Counted from the first letter of the stretch, positions 15,250 to 23,608 are shown. The stretch: 44,165 bases of DNA from Holdemania filiformis DSM 12042 (GCF_000157995.1 NZ_GG657559.1:17460-61624), one strand, 5' to 3'. Notes: generated by a model from the letters alone, not told the origin. Numbers and translations are program-made.

Positions 15250-16863
15250 CTATTGCAGTGTGACGTAGCCGTAATACGGCGTCGTTCCCTTCTTGGTGGC
15301 ATTCTGGATTTTTTCACTCTTGAGAATCGGCGTGTTGTAGCTGAACAGCGGAATGATATAGGCTTGTTCCTCGATCAGATATTCTTCAGCCGCATGCAGC
15401 GCGTTCATGTATTCCGTATGATCGACGATCGCCGCTGCCTCTTGAATCATTTGATCATAAGCAGGATCCTCGACGGCCGGAACAACCTGCTGCCCGATTG
15501 TCCACAAGGTCAGAAATTGGGAAGGATCGTCGCTGGCGGTATAACCGTAGCGGGAAAGATCGAAGTCGCCGTTGTCGATCTGATTGTAGAAAACGCCGGA
15601 TTCCACGACTTCCAGTTCACAGTCGATCCCGATGGTTTTCCACATCGCTTCCAAGATTTGCGCGACATCAGCGTGAATAAAGGAAGAAGAATATTTGTAT
15701 TTGATTTTCAACGGATTTGTTTCATCATACCCGGCTTCCTTCAGCAGTGTCTTCGCCTGTTCCGGATCGTAGGCCTGCATAGTGCCTTGCGCGTCGGCTT
15801 CCTTCCGGAAGTCCCCATCAGCCCCATTCAGTCCGGATGGAACGTAGCCAGCTAAGGCCTGATAGTATTCTTCCGGTCCCAATGTGGACGCCAGAGCTTG
15901 TTTATCAATCGAAATCGCCAGCGCTTTCCGCACCCGGCTGTCTTTCAGACATTCCGGAGCGGTAGATCCAGAATTGAGCGCGATGAAATAAGAGGTCGGA
16001 GAGGGAATATTCCAGACTTCGTTCTGGTTGGGATAATTGACGCCAACGTCAACCGGAACATTCATCGCGATATCAATTTCACCATTTTTATAAGCGAATG
16101 ACTGGGCGTCGCTGTCCGGCATAACCAGGAAGGTGATCTGATCCAGCGTGATCGCATCGGCATTGTAATAGCTGTCATTTTTAACGATGACGGCTTTTTC
16201 ATTCTCGTTGCACTCTGCCAGCTGATACGCGCCGATACTTGGATACCCCGGCTTCAGCGCCCAGGTGGAATCATGCGGATCCGCAAAGTCCGCTCTTAAT
16301 GGCGACCAGACGTTGCCGCATAACAAATTCAAGAAAAAGGCGCAGGGTTGTTTCAGAGTCAGAACGAGCGTCGAGTCGTCCGGTGTTTGAACGCCGTCGA
16401 TTTCCAGCGTGGCAGCGTCGAGATCGGTATTCGATGCGATTTCTTCCGCGCCTTTAAGATAGGTGATCAGATTGTAGATCGTCAGGGAGTTTTCCGCTCC
16501 ATAAGTCAGATTCCGCAGGATGGCATATTTGAAGTCCTGCGAGGTCAGCGACTTTCCGTCACTCCAGGTCAGTCCGTTTTTGATCTTTAACGTATAAGTC
16601 AGGCCATCATCGCTGACCGTATAGCTTTCGGCCAGTTCCGGAATGACGTTGCCGTTCTCATCCTTGGTCATCAGGCTGGAAATGGTATGGGCCAGAATGT
16701 AATTGTTGACGGTTTCCGTATTGAAGCCGGGATCCAGCGTCGTAATCTGTCCGCCGACTGCGACGACGATGGAATTTTGTTTTGTTTCCGGTGTTGGTGA
16801 AGAAGGGTCAGGCTTGGAAGAACAAGCGGTGTTCAGGACTAATAAGCCTGCGCAGAGAAGCAT
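15250..16863 (-). CDS. Peptide ABC transporter binding lipoprotein (SBP family 5, OppA/DppA-like) with a disrupted start
   Basis: This encodes a family 5 binding protein, recognisable from TLDPGFNTETVNNYIL, the segment YTLKIKNGLTWSDGKSLTSQDFKYAI, and the late VRKALAISIDKQALA. The lipobox is LNTAC. The frame extends upstream to 17007, but the natural start looks damaged: an ATG at 16877 with AAGGA eight bases ahead reads M-K-N-stop. One extra A in its five-A run would instead give MKKLNMLLCAGLLVLNTAC, a normal signal peptide, in the main frame. As written, translation could start at the in-frame ATG at 16863, leaving a short signal without basic residues, or from an ATG at 16998 (eight bases after GGAG) with a long odd N-terminus. 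No permease or ATPase is adjacent. Expression is under a T-box. Confidence 0.85.
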   Translation of the reverse strand: MLLCAGLLVLNTACSSKPDPSSPTPETKQNSIVVAVGGQITTLDPGFNTETVNNYILAHTISSLMTKDENGNVIPELAESYTVSDDGLTYTLKIKNGLTWSDGKSLTSQDFKYAILRNLTYGAENSLTIYNLITYLKGAEEIASNTDLDAATLEIDGVQTPDDSTLVLTLKQPCAFFLNLLCGNVWSPLRADFADPHDSTWALKPGYPSIGAYQLAECNENEKAVIVKNDSYYNADAITLDQITFLVMPDSDAQSFAYKNGEIDIAMNVPVDVGVNYPNQNEVWNIPSPTSYFIALNSGSTAPECLKDSRVRKALAISIDKQALASTLGPEEYYQALAGYVPSGLNGADGDFRKEADAQGTMQAYDPEQAKTLLKEAGYDETNPLKIKYKYSSSFIHADVAQILEAMWKTIGIDCELEVVESGVFYNQIDNGDFDLSRYGYTASDDPSQFLTLWTIGQQVVPAVEDPAYDQMIQEAAAIVDHTEYMNALHAAEEYLIEEQAYIIPLFSYNTPILKSEKIQNATKKGTTPYYGYVTLQ

Positions 16864-17024
16864 ATTTAATTTTTCATGGTAATTTTCCTTTCTTAAATGG
16901 GTTTTGGTAAAGAAGCAGAAACATCGTCGGTAGCGTTTCCTAGAATGTTGGGTTTCTGATTTCTGTTTATAAGTTGTTAAATTTACAGGGGGAATCATCA
17001 ACATCACTCCTTTCCAGAATCCTC

Positions 17025-17263
17025 AGGGAAAATAAAAATCGTCCCTAGCTTATGCTAGAGACGATGGATTCGCGGTGCCACTCTAATTGCCGGTCTATCC
17101 CGGCCTCCTCAAATCCTTAACGCGGATATGCGGACTTTCCTACTGAATTCAGAAAGTCATCTCCCAGATGCGTTTTCACCGGAACAAGTGCCGCTGACCT
17201 TTCACTCTGTGTCAGCTCGCTGATGGATTCTTCCGCTTACTTTTTCTGTTCATCGATTTTATG
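17025..17263 (-). ncRNA. T-box riboswitch upstream of the peptide-binding gene (probably Asn-responsive)
   Basis: On the minus strand the T-box core TGGCACCGCG (17080-17071) is followed by a terminator, CGTCTCTAGC pairing with GCTAGGGACG (17063-17040) with a T-rich tail. Upstream, AGTAA and CGGAA/TTCCG form the specifier-loop side of stem I, with GCTGAC/GTCAGC as its tip. The specifier lies in GTGAAAACG (17179-17171). AAC (Asn) is favoured because it is followed by a purine and because the T-box variable base C predicts a tRNA with discriminator G, as tRNA-Asn has. Plain alignment to the Met leader in this window (GAA-C-ATG) would instead give ACG (Thr). Uncharged tRNA should turn the gene on. 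Confidence 0.85.
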
Positions 17264-17269
17264 ATTCTT

Positions 17270-17298
17270 AGTCTAAACGACAAATGAAAATCTGTCAA
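17270..17298 (-). promoter_or_regulatory. Promoter of the T-box/peptide-binding transcript
   Basis: On the minus strand a perfect TTGACA (17298-17293), a 17-base spacer and TAGACT (17275-17270). Transcription would start near 17263, giving a leader of typical T-box length. Confidence 0.8.
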
Positions 17299-17418
17299 CA
17301 ACAAAATGAATAAATTTTCGGAAAGTTAGAAATTATTTTCATCAGGAAAGAAAGCAATAATTCAACCATGATTTTAAACGTTAGCGAAACTCGCGTTTTC
17401 CTAATGAATCAAACGTGA

Positions 17419-17448
17419 GAAAAAAAATGAGGAATTTTCCATCCTCAT
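17419..17448 (-). terminator. Rho-independent terminator of the 117-aa lipoprotein gene
   Basis: On the minus strand ATGAGGA (17448-17442) pairs with TCCTCAT (17433-17427) around an 8-base loop, followed by a run of T residues (17426-17420). It lies 24 bases after the stop. The rest of 17300-17418 is AT-rich with no gene seen. Confidence 0.88.
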
Positions 17449-17471
17449 CCTTTTGTCATTTCTGTTTTTGA

Positions 17472-17825
17472 TCAGTTCACTTTTTCAACTTTGATCGTCG
17501 TCAATTCTGTTTCGCCGGTGACGCTCAATTCTCCGGTATATGTGACTTGAACCTGATCGCCGTCTTGGATTCCGTCCATTTTAAAGTTTTCATCAATCGG
17601 AAAAACATAGGCCTCTTTTCCATCATCCAGAATGAACATGACATTTTTAATATCGCTGATTTTTCCGGTGATGGTTTTTTCTTCCCCTTGCTTTGTCTCT
17701 GAAGTCGACGGAGATTCAGCAGCTTCGGGAGTAAGGGGTGGTGTTGGCTTGTCTTCTTTCGCTTGGCAGGCGGCTGTTCCCAACAGTAAACCTGCGGTTA
17801 AGATGATCATGACTATTTTTCTCAT
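17472..17825 (-). CDS. Small lipoprotein with an OB-like domain
   Basis: 117 aa from the ATG at 17825. The upstream in-frame ATG at 17840 overlaps the GGAGG ribosome binding site, which has ideal spacing to 17825. The signal peptide ends at GTAAC (lipid-attached Cys). A linker rich in P, E, T and S (about 21-50) leads to a small beta-rich domain (ITGKISDIKNVMFILDDG...QVQVTYTGEL), which looks like an OB-type fold. It is probably held on the outer face of the membrane. I do not recognise a functional family. It is transcribed alone and ends at a strong terminator. Confidence 0.8.
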   Translation of the reverse strand: MRKIVMIILTAGLLLGTAACQAKEDKPTPPLTPEAAESPSTSETKQGEEKTITGKISDIKNVMFILDDGKEAYVFPIDENFKMDGIQDGDQVQVTYTGELSVTGETELTTIKVEKVN

Positions 17826-17929
17826 TACTTTATCCTCCATGTACCCTTTTTGGTGATTCCATAAGATTAGAAGGATTAAGGAATGAAAAAATTGAAGTAA
17901 TTGGAAAATGTCATGAAGTTGTCATAGTT

Positions 17930-18751
17930 TTATTCGCTGTATTCGACGGGCTTCCAGCCTTTTTCTTCCATTAGTGTTTTTACCTCTGTCCAGGTCTTTC
18001 CGTTTATAACTAAACTCTTACCTGAATACCATTTATTATCATCTTGATTGTAAATAAGACTCGTATTCCAGTTTCCCCCTTGAATTGTGGAAGCATAGAT
18101 AATCGCATTTTCTGGAACAGGATTGTTATAAGGGTTTTCCACATTTGGATCAGTCACATGTCTATAACAAATTTGTATTTTATAGTCGCCTTTTGGCAAA
18201 TTTGCTGCATTAACAATTCCATTATCCAAAGCCGGCCAAGAGCCTCCGTATATTTCATTTTTCATAAAATTTCGGATAGCGTCATTGTTTAGTTTAGAAT
18301 TTCCAGTTAACTCCCTAATTATACTAGAGTTAGTTTTCTTCTGTTCATTTAAGAATTTCATGAATTCCAACATCGCGCTTTGAATACCTTTCGGCGTGTA
18401 ATCAAGGTTTCCACTTGAAATGCTTCCATGTTTCGAACATTTGATGAGTGTCACTAAACCTTTAATTTCAACAACACTGTACTTTCCTCCTGATGCGCAT
18501 TTCGGTGTGGAAATAAAATATTCATCATCTTTGTTCTTTAATAAATCCTCAATCGACACCGGTTCGCCTTTGATCTGGTAAGCATTATACATTTCCATGA
18601 CTTTCTGCCGGGTCTGCTGACACTGGACTTCAGCCGCCGTCGACGTAAAGCCTGTGAGTCTTGGAACCAATATGAGTAACAAAGCAACCAGTATCGCAAC
18701 GACGACGATTAACTCGATTAATGTGAAACCGCGCTTCTTCTGTTTTCGCAT
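17930..18751 (-). CDS. Orphan type IV pilin-like protein (pseudopilin)
   Basis: 273 aa. It begins with the prepilin signature: a basic leader (RKQKKRG), the cleavage site before F, then FTLIELIVVVAILVALLLILVP as a methylated N-terminal membrane helix. The globular part has a cysteine pair (CASGGKYSVVEIKGLVTLIKCSKHG, about 85-109) seen in many Firmicute pseudopilins, then a long extracellular domain. It would be cut by a prepilin peptidase and assembled into a pilus or pseudopilus, but no peptidase, ATPase, platform protein or other pilin lies nearby. Most of the coding sequence is clearly AT-richer than the neighbours, which hints at foreign origin. The ribosome binding site (GAGGG) is rather far from the ATG. 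Confidence 0.85.
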   Translation of the reverse strand: MRKQKKRGFTLIELIVVVAILVALLLILVPRLTGFTSTAAEVQCQQTRQKVMEMYNAYQIKGEPVSIEDLLKNKDDEYFISTPKCASGGKYSVVEIKGLVTLIKCSKHGSISSGNLDYTPKGIQSAMLEFMKFLNEQKKTNSSIIRELTGNSKLNNDAIRNFMKNEIYGGSWPALDNGIVNAANLPKGDYKIQICYRHVTDPNVENPYNNPVPENAIIYASTIQGGNWNTSLIYNQDDNKWYSGKSLVINGKTWTEVKTLMEEKGWKPVEYSE

Positions 18752-18778
18752 AATTATACACTTCCCTCTTTGATAACC

Positions 18779-18787
18779 ATTATATCA
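18779..18787 (-). promoter_or_regulatory. Extended -10 promoter of the pseudopilin gene
   Basis: On the minus strand TGATATAAT (18787-18779) is a perfect extended -10. No good -35 is visible, which is acceptable for this class. Transcription would begin about 20 bases before the ATG. Confidence 0.55.
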
Positions 18788-18853
18788 TGCTTTAGCGATA
18801 GAGAACTAGTGAAACAATCGTAAGAAAAAAGCATTGACAGGCGAGATTAAGGC

Positions 18854-18882
18854 TTTACATCGGCAGTTTCTGTGACTATAAT
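18854..18882 (+). promoter_or_regulatory. Promoter of the metG T-box transcript
   Basis: TTTACA (18854-18859), a 17-base spacer and TATAAT (18877-18882). Spacing and -10 are ideal. The start would be near 18889, at the beginning of the T-box leader. Confidence 0.85.
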
Positions 18883-18888
18883 TAAGGG

Positions 18889-19112
18889 CGTAAAGGTAGA
18901 GAAAAGAAGAGTAGCTTCTCCATTTTCTGAATCAGAGAGCCTGGGCAGGTGAAAGCAGGACGGAAAACAGAAGCGAACATGGTCTTGGAACTGATTATCC
19001 GAACAGCGTAGGATAAGACGTGACTTCGCGTTAAGAAGCAAGCGCATATCGAAAAGATATGAAGTAAGGTGGTACCGCGCGAAATCAGCGTCCTTTCAAG
19101 GACGTTTTTTTA
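18889..19112 (+). ncRNA. Met-specific T-box riboswitch of metG
   Basis: Stem I has AGTA followed by GCTTCT (18910-18919), which pairs with AGAAGC. The specifier loop then reads GAA-C-ATG-G, with the ATG codon at 18979-18981. The T-box core TGGTACCGCG is at 19070-19079, its variable T matching the discriminator A of tRNA-Met. The terminator CGTCCT...AGGACG (19089-19104) with seven T residues completes it. Uncharged tRNA-Met should favour the antiterminator and allow metG expression. Confidence 0.96.
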
Positions 19113-19135
19113 TTATAAAAAAAGGAGGAATTATC

Positions 19136-21064
19136 ATGAGCGAAAAATATTACATTACAACGGCGATTGCCTACACATCGGGCAAGCCGCACATCGGCAA
19201 TACTTATGAAATTGTTCTCGCCGACAGTATCGCCCGGTATAAGAGAATGCTGGGATACGACGTTTTCTTTCAGACCGGAACGGATGAACACGGTCAGAAG
19301 ATTGAAGATAAAGCCAAAGCCGCAGGCGTAGCGCCGCAGCAGTTCGTCGATCAGGTCGCAGGGCAGATCAAGGAAATCTGGGATCTGATGAATACGTCCT
19401 ATGATAAATTCATGCGGACAACCGATCCGGATCATGAGCGTCAGGTTCAGAAGATTTTTAAGAAGCTGTATGATCAGGGCGATATCTACAAATCAGAATA
19501 CGAGGGCTGGTATTGCAAGCCTTGCGAATCATTTTTTACTGAAAGCCAGATCGTCGACGGGAAATGCCCGGATTGCGGAGCGCCGGTTGAAAAAGCGAAG
19601 GAAGAAGCTTATTTCTTCCGTATGAGCAAATATGCGGATCGCCTGCTGAAGCACATTGAAGAAAACCCGGAATTCATTCAGCCGGAATCCCGCAAGAACG
19701 AAATGATCAACAACTTCATCAAGCCGGGTTTACAGGATCTTTGTGTTTCCCGCACTTCCTTTACCTGGGGCGTGCCGGTTGATTTTGATCCGAAGCATGT
19801 CGTGTATGTCTGGATCGACGCACTGACCAACTACATCACCGGTCTGGGCTACGATTGCGACGGTAATCATGGCGAAAAGTTTAAGCACTACTGGCCGGCG
19901 GATGTCCATCTGATCGGTAAGGATATTCTGCGTTTCCACACAATCTACTGGCCGATTATGCTGATGGCGCTGGATCTGCCGCTGCCGAAGCAGGTGTTCG
20001 GTCATCCATGGCTGCTGGTGGGCGAGGGCAAGATGTCCAAGTCCAAGGGCAATGTAATTTACGCGGATGATCTGGTTCGTTACTTCGGCGTCGATGCCGT
20101 GCGCTACATCATGCTTCATGAAATGCCGTTTGCTCAGGATGGCACGGTCACCTATGAATTAATGATTGAACGGATCAATTCTGATCTGGCGAATATCCTC
20201 GGCAATCTGGTCAACCGCACGCTATCGATGACCAATAAGTATTTCGGCGGATTAGTCCATAACGCAAATGTCAGCGATCCGATTGATGACGAACTGATCG
20301 CCTTGGCTAAAGCAACGCCGGCGAATGTTCAGAAAAAGATGGACGAACTGCGGGTCGCAGACGCGATCGACGAAATTTTCGCTCTGCTGCGCCGAAGCAA
20401 CAAATATATCGACGAAACGATGCCGTGGGCGCTCGGCAAGGACGAAACAAAGAAAGACCGGCTGGCTACCGTTTTGTATAACCTGCTGGAAAGCATCCGG
20501 ATTGCGGCGATTCTGCTGGAAAGTTATTTGCCGGAAACGTCGAAAGCCATTCTCGATCAGCTCAATACGCAGCAGCGCAGCTATGATTCCGTGCTGACTT
20601 TCGGGCAGCTGGAAGATGGTATTCATGTAACACCGAAGCCGCAGATTTTGTTTGCGCGGATCGATGAAAAGGAAATGCTGGAAAAGATCGAAGCGGAACA
20701 GCCGAAGAAAGCGCCGGTAAAACCAGCGGAGCCGGCGAAACCGCAGATCACGATCGACGACTTTGCGAAGATTGAAATGAAGGTCGGGCAGGTTCTGTCT
20801 TGCGAAAAGCATCCGAAAGCGGACAAGCTGTTGGTGTCTCAGATTGACATCGGCGAAGAAAAGCCGCGGCAGATTGTCAGCGGCATCGCGGGCAGCTATA
20901 AGCCGGAACAGATGGTCGGCAAGAAAGTTGTCGTCATCACCAACTTAGCGCCGGCCAAGTTAAGAGGCGTCGAGTCGCAAGGCATGATTTTAGCCGGCAT
21001 GGGCGAGGATCAGATCGAGGTGCTTTCCGTTGAAAAGCTGCCGGTCGGCAGCACGGTTCGCTAA
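19136..21064 (+). CDS. metG: Methionine--tRNA ligase (MetG, with C-terminal tRNA-binding domain)
   Basis: 642 aa, the usual length for the Bacillus-type enzyme. It charges tRNA-Met with methionine in the cytoplasm. HIGN (19-22) and KMSKS (299-303) mark the class I catalytic core. Four cysteines (127, 130, 144, 147) in the pattern CxxC...CxxC form the zinc knuckle. An alpha-helical anticodon-binding domain follows, then a P/A/K-rich linker (about 518-540) and a C-terminal EMAPII-like tRNA-binding domain (from about 545, with EKHPKADKLLVSQIDIG). The ATG has AAGGAGG ahead of it. The Met T-box upstream confirms the assignment. A strong terminator follows. Confidence 0.98.
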   Translation: MSEKYYITTAIAYTSGKPHIGNTYEIVLADSIARYKRMLGYDVFFQTGTDEHGQKIEDKAKAAGVAPQQFVDQVAGQIKEIWDLMNTSYDKFMRTTDPDHERQVQKIFKKLYDQGDIYKSEYEGWYCKPCESFFTESQIVDGKCPDCGAPVEKAKEEAYFFRMSKYADRLLKHIEENPEFIQPESRKNEMINNFIKPGLQDLCVSRTSFTWGVPVDFDPKHVVYVWIDALTNYITGLGYDCDGNHGEKFKHYWPADVHLIGKDILRFHTIYWPIMLMALDLPLPKQVFGHPWLLVGEGKMSKSKGNVIYADDLVRYFGVDAVRYIMLHEMPFAQDGTVTYELMIERINSDLANILGNLVNRTLSMTNKYFGGLVHNANVSDPIDDELIALAKATPANVQKKMDELRVADAIDEIFALLRRSNKYIDETMPWALGKDETKKDRLATVLYNLLESIRIAAILLESYLPETSKAILDQLNTQQRSYDSVLTFGQLEDGIHVTPKPQILFARIDEKEMLEKIEAEQPKKAPVKPAEPAKPQITIDDFAKIEMKVGQVLSCEKHPKADKLLVSQIDIGEEKPRQIVSGIAGSYKPEQMVGKKVVVITNLAPAKLRGVESQGMILAGMGEDQIEVLSVEKLPVGSTVR

Positions 21065-21100
21065 GCCCCAGAAATTCCTGATTAAGAACAAAAAAGAAAG

Positions 21101-21141
21101 AAAACGCAGGTTTAGAGGGTTCTCTAACGCTGCGTTTTTTT
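21101..21141 (+). terminator. Rho-independent terminator of metG
   Basis: AAAACGCAG (21101-21109) pairs with CTGCGTTTT (21130-21138), with an inner TTAGAG/CTCTAA helix, then more T residues. The A-rich left arm means it could also serve the convergent gene at 21178. Confidence 0.92.
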
Positions 21142-21177
21142 GATGTTGATCACCGGTGCTCTCTTGGATTCTATTCC

Positions 21178-21645
21178 TTACTTAATGCTTTTGGCATCCA
21201 TCTTTTTATATTGCGTGTAAGCCTGTTCGATGCGGTCAAGCAGGGAATCCGTCGGGTTGCTGAACCATCCGGTCGAATAAGCCTGATAGTTAAGGCGAAG
21301 TGTAGAATCGCCGTAGATCTCAAGATTCCAGGTCTGATTTCCATCGCTGAGAAGCAGCATCCCTGTTCTTAAGGGAATGTCATGAGCGGTTTTCTGTGAA
21401 AAGAAGAAAGTACGGGTAAAACGATCTTCCTGAAAAAGCAGGCTGAGCTCCTGAATTATGTCTTCCTCTGTGATTTCAATCGGATCGCAAGCCGTATTGC
21501 TGGTTGTCTCTTCACAATAGATCAGGGTGATTCTCTCGGAATTGGCAATCAGCGCCCTTAAAGAAACCGTCGTTTTCATTTTAAAGCCGCAAAATCCGAG
21601 AAGCAAAAGGATAAAACCCAGGCCCAGTCCGATTCTTTTCTTCAT
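21178..21645 (-). CDS. Membrane-anchored or secreted hypothetical protein, 155 aa
   Basis: An N-terminal export signal or anchor (KKRIGLGLGFILLLLGFCGF) is followed by an extracellular domain of about 130 residues. That domain contains two cysteines near 44 and 53 (YCEETTSNTAC), which could form a disulphide. Its pattern (a helix after ITEEDIIQELSLLF, then strands with W, and a final helix) looks like a small compact domain, but I do not recognise a family. A ribosome binding site (AGGGAGG) lies ahead of the ATG at 21645. It stands alone, convergent with metG. Confidence 0.75.
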   Translation of the reverse strand: MKKRIGLGLGFILLLLGFCGFKMKTTVSLRALIANSERITLIYCEETTSNTACDPIEITEEDIIQELSLLFQEDRFTRTFFFSQKTAHDIPLRTGMLLLSDGNQTWNLEIYGDSTLRLNYQAYSTGWFSNPTDSLLDRIEQAYTQYKKMDAKSIK

Positions 21646-21794
21646 TTTAATCCTCCCTGGTGAAGTAACTTTTTGTAAATATGCTGTCTGTCAGCTGGCT
21701 TTTCATCCATCACCGCTTTGCAACTGCGTTTAACGAGCGACGGTCAGACATCGTTTCTGACTTTATCATATCATAAGCCGGCGGCGAACTTCCA

Positions 21795-21803
21795 TGATAT
21801 AAT
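21795..21803 (+). promoter_or_regulatory. Extended -10 promoter of the 105-aa gene
   Basis: TGATATAAT is a perfect extended -10 about 30 bases ahead of the ATG at 21834. No clear -35 is seen. Confidence 0.6.
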
Positions 21804-21833
21804 CAAGCTAACAGAGAGAGGGAGGTCAGACCC

Positions 21834-22151
21834 ATGCGGATTGACGATTATGCAAAATGGCTGCGGACGTTAGTTTCCGAAGCTGTCGTTCAGAACTATA
21901 TCAAGCGCTGCCAGCGCGTAGAAAAGAATCTGGACGTCAGTCTTGATCTGGAATTCAGAAAAGACAGGGGGGCTTCCCTGCTGGATCAACTAACGTATAC
22001 GACGGAAGACTGGCAGAAACATCGGCCGCTGCGCTGCTCCATAAATTTCAGGGCGGGATCGGATTGGTACAAGGGATTGGCTTCTTTAAAAACAGCGGTG
22101 AATAAATATTTTGAATTCTGTCAGGTTTCCGCCGCCTCGCGGGACTGTTGA
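21834..22151 (+). CDS. Small hypothetical protein, 105 aa, possibly SAM-like recombinase N-terminal fold
   Basis: The start at 21834 follows GGGAGG with eight-base spacing. The opening (DYAKWLRTLVSEAVVQNYIKRCQRVEKNL) and the end (WYKGLASLKTAVNKYFEFC) look like the small alpha-helical core-binding domain found at the start of phage-integrase-like recombinases and some restriction proteins. No catalytic domain follows. It could be a free-standing domain, the remnant of a larger gene, or something unrelated. No membrane segment or signal peptide is present. The following 90 bases hold no gene before the YdeI-family start. Confidence 0.6.
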   Translation: MRIDDYAKWLRTLVSEAVVQNYIKRCQRVEKNLDVSLDLEFRKDRGASLLDQLTYTTEDWQKHRPLRCSINFRAGSDWYKGLASLKTAVNKYFEFCQVSAASRDC

Positions 22152-22242
22152 GCTTTTGATCATCAGAGTCATAAAAAAAGAAATGCGCAGTACAGACAGC
22201 ACTGGTTAGCTTGATGAAAAGCTGGAAATGGAGGATCAGGAA

Positions 22243-22803
22243 ATGAACGAAACAATTCAATTCGCCACGCGCGGAGAATTCAGGGCATGGCTGGAAGATC
22301 ATTGCTTGTCTGAGGAAGGGGTCTGGCTGATACTGGGCAAGGCCGGAGGACCGAAAACGATCAAAGCGGGCGAAGCGCTGGAAGAAGCGCTTTGTTTCGG
22401 CTGGATTGACGGTCAGATGCAGAGTCTTGATGATAAAACGTATCGCAAATACTTTTCGCAGCGCCGCGGGAAAAGCAAGTGGTCGGAAAAGAACAAGCAG
22501 CTTGTTCAAAGGCTGGAAGAACAAGGCCGGATGACCGACTCAGGTCGGAAAAAGATCGCGGAAGCCAAAGCGAACGGACAATGGGACGCACCAAAACCGG
22601 CGGCGGTCACGGACGAACAAATCGCGTCGCTTTCCGCTGTTTTGGAAGCTTATCCGCAGGCGTATTCCAACTTTCAGTTGATGTCCATGTCGGTTAAGAA
22701 AACATACACCCGCGCTTTCCTGGATCCTAAAACCGAGGCCGGGCGGAGAAAGCGGATCGCCTGGATTGTCGACCGGCTGAACAAGAACTTAAAACCGATG
22801 TAA
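22243..22803 (+). CDS. YdeI/OmpD-associated (OmdA) family protein
   Basis: 186 aa from the ATG at 22243. The in-frame ATG at 22228 lies inside the GGAGG ribosome binding site, whose spacing suits 22243. The family pattern is clear: FATRGEFRAWLEDHCLSEEGVWLILGK at the start, GEALEEALCFGWIDGQMQSLDDKTYRKYFSQRRGKSKWSEKNKQ in the first half, and the C-terminal part ending in FLDPKTEAGRRKRIAWIVDRL. The YdeI/OmdA family is widespread. Some members are linked to antimicrobial-peptide or stress resistance, but the biochemical role is not settled. It is probably cytoplasmic. Confidence 0.88.
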   Translation: MNETIQFATRGEFRAWLEDHCLSEEGVWLILGKAGGPKTIKAGEALEEALCFGWIDGQMQSLDDKTYRKYFSQRRGKSKWSEKNKQLVQRLEEQGRMTDSGRKKIAEAKANGQWDAPKPAAVTDEQIASLSAVLEAYPQAYSNFQLMSMSVKKTYTRAFLDPKTEAGRRKRIAWIVDRLNKNLKPM

Positions 22804-22835
22804 TTCAAGCAGGAATTCAATTCTTTTTGAGAAAA

Positions 22836-22852
22836 CGCCGGCTTTTCCGGCG
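22836..22852. repeat. GC-rich hairpin after the YdeI-family gene
   Basis: CGCCGG (22836-22841) pairs with CCGGCG (22847-22852) around CTTTT. No T run follows, so it is a weak terminator candidate at best. The remaining bases up to 23015 hold no gene that I can support. Confidence 0.45.
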
Positions 22853-23015
22853 CTTATAAAACTTCAATTTTCCTTCAGGGAAAAAGGACACTCAAGAACG
22901 AAGCGGGCAGGCAAAACTCTGAAAGGGTATGCTTAGCCGGCTTTTTTGCGTTAATCAGTCAGAGGAGAAAATCCGGGACACGGCATGTTTTTCCGCTCTG
23001 TTTGAGTTCAATCAT

Positions 23016-23543
23016 TCAACGACCCCGACCCTGATATTCGCTGCGGACAATGTGGTCCATTTCTTCCGGCGTTTCCCGGCATCCTCCGGCAAGCCACCGT
23101 TTAATGATCGCCGTTAATCCGCTTTTGAAAAATTCCATGTGGTAATCAATGTATTGATTATTGAAATCTTGTTTAGCTTGTTCGGTATCGTAGAACTGGA
23201 TTTCATACTGATTATCATAGCCAAGTTTAAAATAAGTGCGGTAAAACAACTGATTCTCCTGAATATGTCGGAATAATCGGAGATAATCGTTACTGTTGAA
23301 TTTTTGAGTTCGTTCGGTCTCATAAAGGTGATTGACTTCACTTTCCAAATGAACCCTTACCTTGTCGGCCAGATCGTAAAGATCAACATAATTAGCGTAA
23401 AAGGTGCTGCGGTTCAGTTCGCAGATTTTACAAAGATCGGAAACGCTGATTTCGTTCAGCTCCCGGGTCTGTAATAATTCAATGAACGCTTTCTCTATCC
23501 GTTCAATCGATTCCCGCCGGCGGCGGTTATTTTTGACATTCAT
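23016..23543 (-). CDS. TetR/AcrR-family transcriptional regulator
   Basis: 175 aa from the ATG at 23543, eight bases after GGAGG; an upstream in-frame ATG overlaps that site. The N-terminus is a TetR helix-turn-helix (RIEKAFIELLQTRELNEISVSDLCKICELNRSTFYANYVDLYDLADKV, about 14-61). The C-terminal half resembles the atypical TetR group with a dimer domain rich in F and Y (about 85-150), common in Firmicutes. It is divergent from a membrane-protein operon. A 24-base imperfect palindrome overlaps its own promoter, so it probably represses both sides. The inducer is unknown. Confidence 0.9.
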   Translation of the reverse strand: MNVKNNRRRRESIERIEKAFIELLQTRELNEISVSDLCKICELNRSTFYANYVDLYDLADKVRVHLESEVNHLYETERTQKFNSNDYLRLFRHIQENQLFYRTYFKLGYDNQYEIQFYDTEQAKQDFNNQYIDYHMEFFKSGLTAIIKRWLAGGCRETPEEMDHIVRSEYQGRGR

Positions 23544-23608
23544 AGACATTTCCTCCATTAATCCAACACTTGTCTTCAAATTGATGATGGTTTTCGCTTC
23601 TTTGAAAC

